This document shows positions 60,799 to 64,000 of a DNA stretch of 64,000 bases, one piece after another. Within the stretch, counting starts at the first letter, position 1. Every line of letters starts with the position of its first letter. Position numbers and translations under genes: made by a program. The notes below the pieces were generated by a model, which saw nothing but the letters and a program-made list of their open reading frames with translations, was not told where the DNA came from and did not search any database. Source of the DNA: JAGOPY01 sp964619555 (GTDB lineage Bacteria; Bacteroidota; Bacteroidia; Bacteroidales; JAGOPY01); contig CAZUDV010000008.1 of the NCBI GenBank assembly GCA_964619555.1, positions 124,001 through 188,000 of the forward strand, written 5' to 3'.

Positions 60799-63700
60799 AT
60801 GAAGAAGATAATTCTGACCGTTGCATTTCTTTTACTCTGTTCATGTCTCATTCCATCTGCCTTTTCTCAACTTCGACCGACAGTTAAAAGAGCGGTATAT
60901 TTCGATAAAACGCCTCCGCTGAGGGACATGCAGCTGGTTGAACCGGGTCCGCGCGACAGGAGCTGGAAAAACGGTATCATTCGCAATGAAGATTCCGGGC
61001 GTAAGAGAAATGAAAATCCAAACCCGCTGCCTGCCGGTCATGATCCGGTCTGGCAAAAGAGTTTCGGGCACCGGGATGAAGCCCTCATCATCGCCAATTT
61101 TGATGGGGTCCCGAACCTGAATTCGGTTTATCCACCTGATACTGATGGAGATGTAGGGCCAAACCACTATTTTCAGATGATCAACCTGTCGTTCGAGATT
61201 TACGACAAAGAAGGGAACTCCTTGTACGGCCCGGCGGATAACAAAACACTCTGGAACGGTTTTATCGGTTCATGGACCGGCACCAATGACGGCGACCCGA
61301 TCATACTTTATGACGAAGAAGCAGACCGTTGGGTAGCGACCCAGTTTGCCATCAATACCCCTGACGGAACCTATTGGGAACTCGTAGCAGTATCTGCCTC
61401 AGGAGACCCCCTGGGAGCTTATTACAGGTATGCTTTCCAGTTCCCGGCATTTAACGATTATCCGAAGATGGGAGTCTGGCCGGATGGGTATTATTTTTCA
61501 TTCAACATGTTTGGCGCTGACTACCGCAGGGCCGCCGTCTGTGCCCTTGACCGGGAAGCCATGCTGGCGGGTGATACAAATGCCCGGATGATCCTGTTCG
61601 ATCTGCCGGAGGGAAGTGAGCCCTGGAGCCTGTTGCCGGCTGATTTCGACGGGCCTCTACCGCCGGCCGGCACACCTAATTATTATATTTATGCCATGGA
61701 CGATGCATTCGGCGGCGGCGATTACCTGAGCTTGTATGAATTCAGGACCGACTGGGTGAACCCGGAGCTTTCCACATTTTCGGAAGTCAACCGGATGAAT
61801 ACCGAACCCTTCAACTCTTTTTTCTGTTTTGGTTCCTTAGGGGCATGCCTGCCGCAACCGGACGGAGGACCGCTGCTGGAAGCCCTTTCCGACCGGTTGA
61901 TGTACCGGCTGCAGTACCGGAATTTCGGGGATTACCAGGCAATGGTAACCAATCACACTGTAAATGTCGATGGCCAGGGTCATGCTGGGGTACGCTGGTA
62001 TGAGCTGCGGGACTTGAATGACGGCAATGGCTGGTTTATTTACCAGCAGGGGACCTACGCCCCGGATGAATTGCACCGATGGATGGGAAGTGTTGCAATG
62101 AACGGGAAAGGCTATATTGCACTGGGTTACAGCGTGGTGAATGAGACCAAGTACCCCTCGATCCGGTATACCGGCCGGAGCCCGAATGATCCGCCGGGAC
62201 AAATGACTTTCTATGAGGAAGAGATCATGGCAGGAAGCGGGGTGCAGACCGGGTCAGCCGCGCGCTGGGGGGATTACAGCATGATGTCCGTTGATCCCTC
62301 CGATGATACGACCTTCTGGTTTACAACCGAATATGTTCGGCAGACCGGTTCCGTTAGCTGGAGGACAAGAATCGCCGGTTTCAGGATGGTGGAGGATAAC
62401 ATAGCACCATCGGATGTGACAGATCTGAATGCCGTAGCCAATACCACTAATTCCGTGACACTGAATTGGACCGCCACGGGGGATGACGGGAACAACGGCA
62501 GCGCATTTCTCTATGATATCCGTTATTCCACCTCTCCGATAACCGCGGAGAATTTTGAAGAGGCACTCCAGGCGGAAAAAGAGCCGTCGCCGGCCGATGC
62601 AGGAACATCGGAAACATTCACCATCGGAGGTCTTGATTTCAGTACGAAATATTATTTCGCCATGAAAGTAAGGGACCGGCAGTTCAATTTTTCCGGCCTT
62701 TCCAATATAGCTGAGTCTACCACGCCGGGGCCTCCGGAAATTGAAATTGATGAAATGGCTGTGACTCAAAAGATGTTTCCGGGATCACTTGGAAGCAGGG
62801 TATATACGATAAACAACTCCGGTGCGAGTGATATTTATTTCAGGATCTTGAAAGATACCCTTTCGGCAGCCAAACAACCGAGGAACCTGGGTGACTTCAT
62901 GGATAAAAGCAGAACCTCAGACCCTATGGCCGATCAAATGGTTGCTGAGGGCATGAAATCGCCGGATCCTGATCCGGTCCGTGCCGCGGGAGATATCCGT
63001 GGCATATATGAGCACGCTTCTTACGCCAACACCGGCATGGTCTGGGTGAACGGGGTATTGTTCATGGTGGATATGCAGAAGGATTTCCTGCTGCGATATG
63101 ATACGGCCTCACAATCGCTGACCGATACCGTCATCATTCATGATACGCCGTTTGGACTTACCTGGGATGGCGAATATCTGTGGATCGGTGATAAGGTTGG
63201 CAATGTGAGGGCTTATAACCTCGACGGGACTTTGGCAAGTTATACCTTCAGCTGCCCAAAAACAGGGTATTCCACGCTTTCCTGGGATGGCAGTTATTTC
63301 CTGACAAATTTCATTCTGGAAAGTGACCCGGTCATATACCGGATCAATGAAACGGGCGAAATTGTCGAAACATTCCAGACCGACCTGGATAAAATGAACA
63401 TATGGCAGATGGTCTATGTAGATGAGCATTTCTTTTATGGTGAGGTCTGGTTTACCAATAACAGCGGTGTTATTGGACAGGTTGAAATAAAGGACGGTGA
63501 AGGCAGGCTTATTCAGAAGTTTGATGCACCGGCCAGCACTTCTTATGCCATTACCCATGACAACACCGATTTGTGGTATGGCAAGGCCGGGGGCACGCTT
63601 TACCGGGTGGATGACGGTATCAATGAAGTGAACTGGCTGAAGGCAGATCCGGATATCGGCTCCATTCCGGCGGCCTCATTGAAGGACCTGAACCTTCACT

Positions 63701-64000
63701 TTGACGCCTCGGCATTTGGAATGGGTACGTATCATGCTAATCTGGTGCTCTTCAGCAATGACCAGGATGAACCCCAGATTCGCGTACCGGTGGACCTGAT
63801 CGTGACCGGCATTGACCTGGGAGCGGATACCAGTTTCTGCGGGCATTTATCCTTGCTACTTGAAGCTGAAGGGGGCTTCGACGGTTATTTGTGGTCGGAT
63901 GGATCGCAGGGCCAAAGCTTGCTGGTGGACTCCATTGGTTATGGTTTGGGGGAAGAAATAATCTGGCTGGATGTTACGGATATAGGAGGTGTTACACGAC
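60799..64000 (+). CDS. Large secreted protein with FN3 domain, 3' end outside the window
   Basis: The frame opens with ATG 60799 (MKKIILTVAFLLLCSCLIP) and stays open to the window end (1067 complete codons), so the gene is cut. A signal peptide is followed by a beta-rich N-terminal domain (about 60-330, with DTDGDVGPNHYFQMINLSFE), a fibronectin type III domain (about 535-645, from IAPSDVTDLNAVANTT), a propeller-like part (about 735-940, GLTWDGEYLWIGDKVGNVRA) and an Ig-like segment at the cut (YLWSDGSQGQSLLV). The last motif is common in T9SS cargo, so a sorting domain may follow beyond the window. No enzyme motif is seen. Confidence 0.85.
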   Translation, partial: MKKIILTVAFLLLCSCLIPSAFSQLRPTVKRAVYFDKTPPLRDMQLVEPGPRDRSWKNGIIRNEDSGRKRNENPNPLPAGHDPVWQKSFGHRDEALIIANFDGVPNLNSVYPPDTDGDVGPNHYFQMINLSFEIYDKEGNSLYGPADNKTLWNGFIGSWTGTNDGDPIILYDEEADRWVATQFAINTPDGTYWELVAVSASGDPLGAYYRYAFQFPAFNDYPKMGVWPDGYYFSFNMFGADYRRAAVCALDREAMLAGDTNARMILFDLPEGSEPWSLLPADFDGPLPPAGTPNYYIYAMDDAFGGGDYLSLYEFRTDWVNPELSTFSEVNRMNTEPFNSFFCFGSLGACLPQPDGGPLLEALSDRLMYRLQYRNFGDYQAMVTNHTVNVDGQGHAGVRWYELRDLNDGNGWFIYQQGTYAPDELHRWMGSVAMNGKGYIALGYSVVNETKYPSIRYTGRSPNDPPGQMTFYEEEIMAGSGVQTGSAARWGDYSMMSVDPSDDTTFWFTTEYVRQTGSVSWRTRIAGFRMVEDNIAPSDVTDLNAVANTTNSVTLNWTATGDDGNNGSAFLYDIRYSTSPITAENFEEALQAEKEPSPADAGTSETFTIGGLDFSTKYYFAMKVRDRQFNFSGLSNIAESTTPGPPEIEIDEMAVTQKMFPGSLGSRVYTINNSGASDIYFRILKDTLSAAKQPRNLGDFMDKSRTSDPMADQMVAEGMKSPDPDPVRAAGDIRGIYEHASYANTGMVWVNGVLFMVDMQKDFLLRYDTASQSLTDTVIIHDTPFGLTWDGEYLWIGDKVGNVRAYNLDGTLASYTFSCPKTGYSTLSWDGSYFLTNFILESDPVIYRINETGEIVETFQTDLDKMNIWQMVYVDEHFFYGEVWFTNNSGVIGQVEIKDGEGRLIQKFDAPASTSYAITHDNTDLWYGKAGGTLYRVDDGINEVNWLKADPDIGSIPAASLKDLNLHFDASAFGMGTYHANLVLFSNDQDEPQIRVPVDLIVTGIDLGADTSFCGHLSLLLEAEGGFDGYLWSDGSQGQSLLVDSIGYGLGEEIIWLDVTDIGGVTR

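Overview
The window reads as a chromosomal piece of a Bacteroidota genome, most likely an uncultured Bacteroidales or Marinilabiliales-type bacterium. The evidence is seven secreted proteins with the type IX secretion (T9SS) apparatus, of which six keep a C-terminal YPNP/SPNP-like sorting domain; an 11-subunit nuo cluster without NuoEFG; menaquinone synthesis (MenA); a LytTR/LytS-type pair; Bacteroidota-type promoters (TTTG, about 20 nt, TANNTTTG); and very few Shine-Dalgarno sequences. A run of exactly 100 N inside a repeat array shows that this is a draft scaffold. No rRNA, tRNA, CRISPR array, prophage or plasmid gene was seen.

Layout. 1-5.5 kb: a tripartite RND efflux operon (adaptor, pump, TolC-like channel). 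5.6-10.5 kb: two large T9SS cargo proteins, one a sialidase-fold protein flanked by duplicated GEVED modules. 10.6-12.3 kb: an IS200/IS605-like Y1 transposase of the REP-associated (RAYT) type between two arrays of paired GC-rich palindromes; this is the most unusual locus of the window. 12.3-17 kb: an outer-membrane porin-like protein, a sodium/solute symporter, a SnoaL-like lipoprotein and a T9SS protein. 17-21 kb: a LuxR-type response regulator and a giant periplasmic-propeller histidine kinase, then divergent aquaporin Z. 21.8-25.1 kb: a DUF748 envelope protein and a UMF1-type MFS transporter, convergent and overlapping.

25.3-35.8 kb: the respiratory complex I operon nuoABCDHIJKLMN on the minus strand, ending in a small unknown gene that is tightly linked to nuoN. 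35.9-41.7 kb: a gluzincin-like peptidase, an LVIVD-repeat T9SS protein and a three-gene set of secreted beta-propeller/small proteins. 42-45 kb: xseAB (exonuclease VII) and a lone AAA+ ATPase. 45.3-47.8 kb: a LiaF-like membrane protein with a LytS/LytTR two-component pair in one operon.

47.9-51.6 kb: an ECF sigma factor operon whose second protein joins a possible anti-sigma-like N terminus and an inner-membrane helix to a C-terminal outer-membrane barrel, followed by a PKD-domain T9SS protein. 51.6-54.3 kb: a sulfotransferase, MenA and a CPBP membrane protease. 54.4-64 kb: a T9SS protein with four tandem 83-residue repeats, an OsmC protein, a sorbosone-dehydrogenase-like protein coupled to an MscS channel, and a large secreted protein cut by the window end.

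Between the genes there is much repeated palindromic DNA: the RAYT arrays, a 33-nt motif shared between the RAYT leader and an orphan terminator 30 kb away, two related terminator hairpins at convergent gene ends, and a GC palindrome inside the nuo operon.
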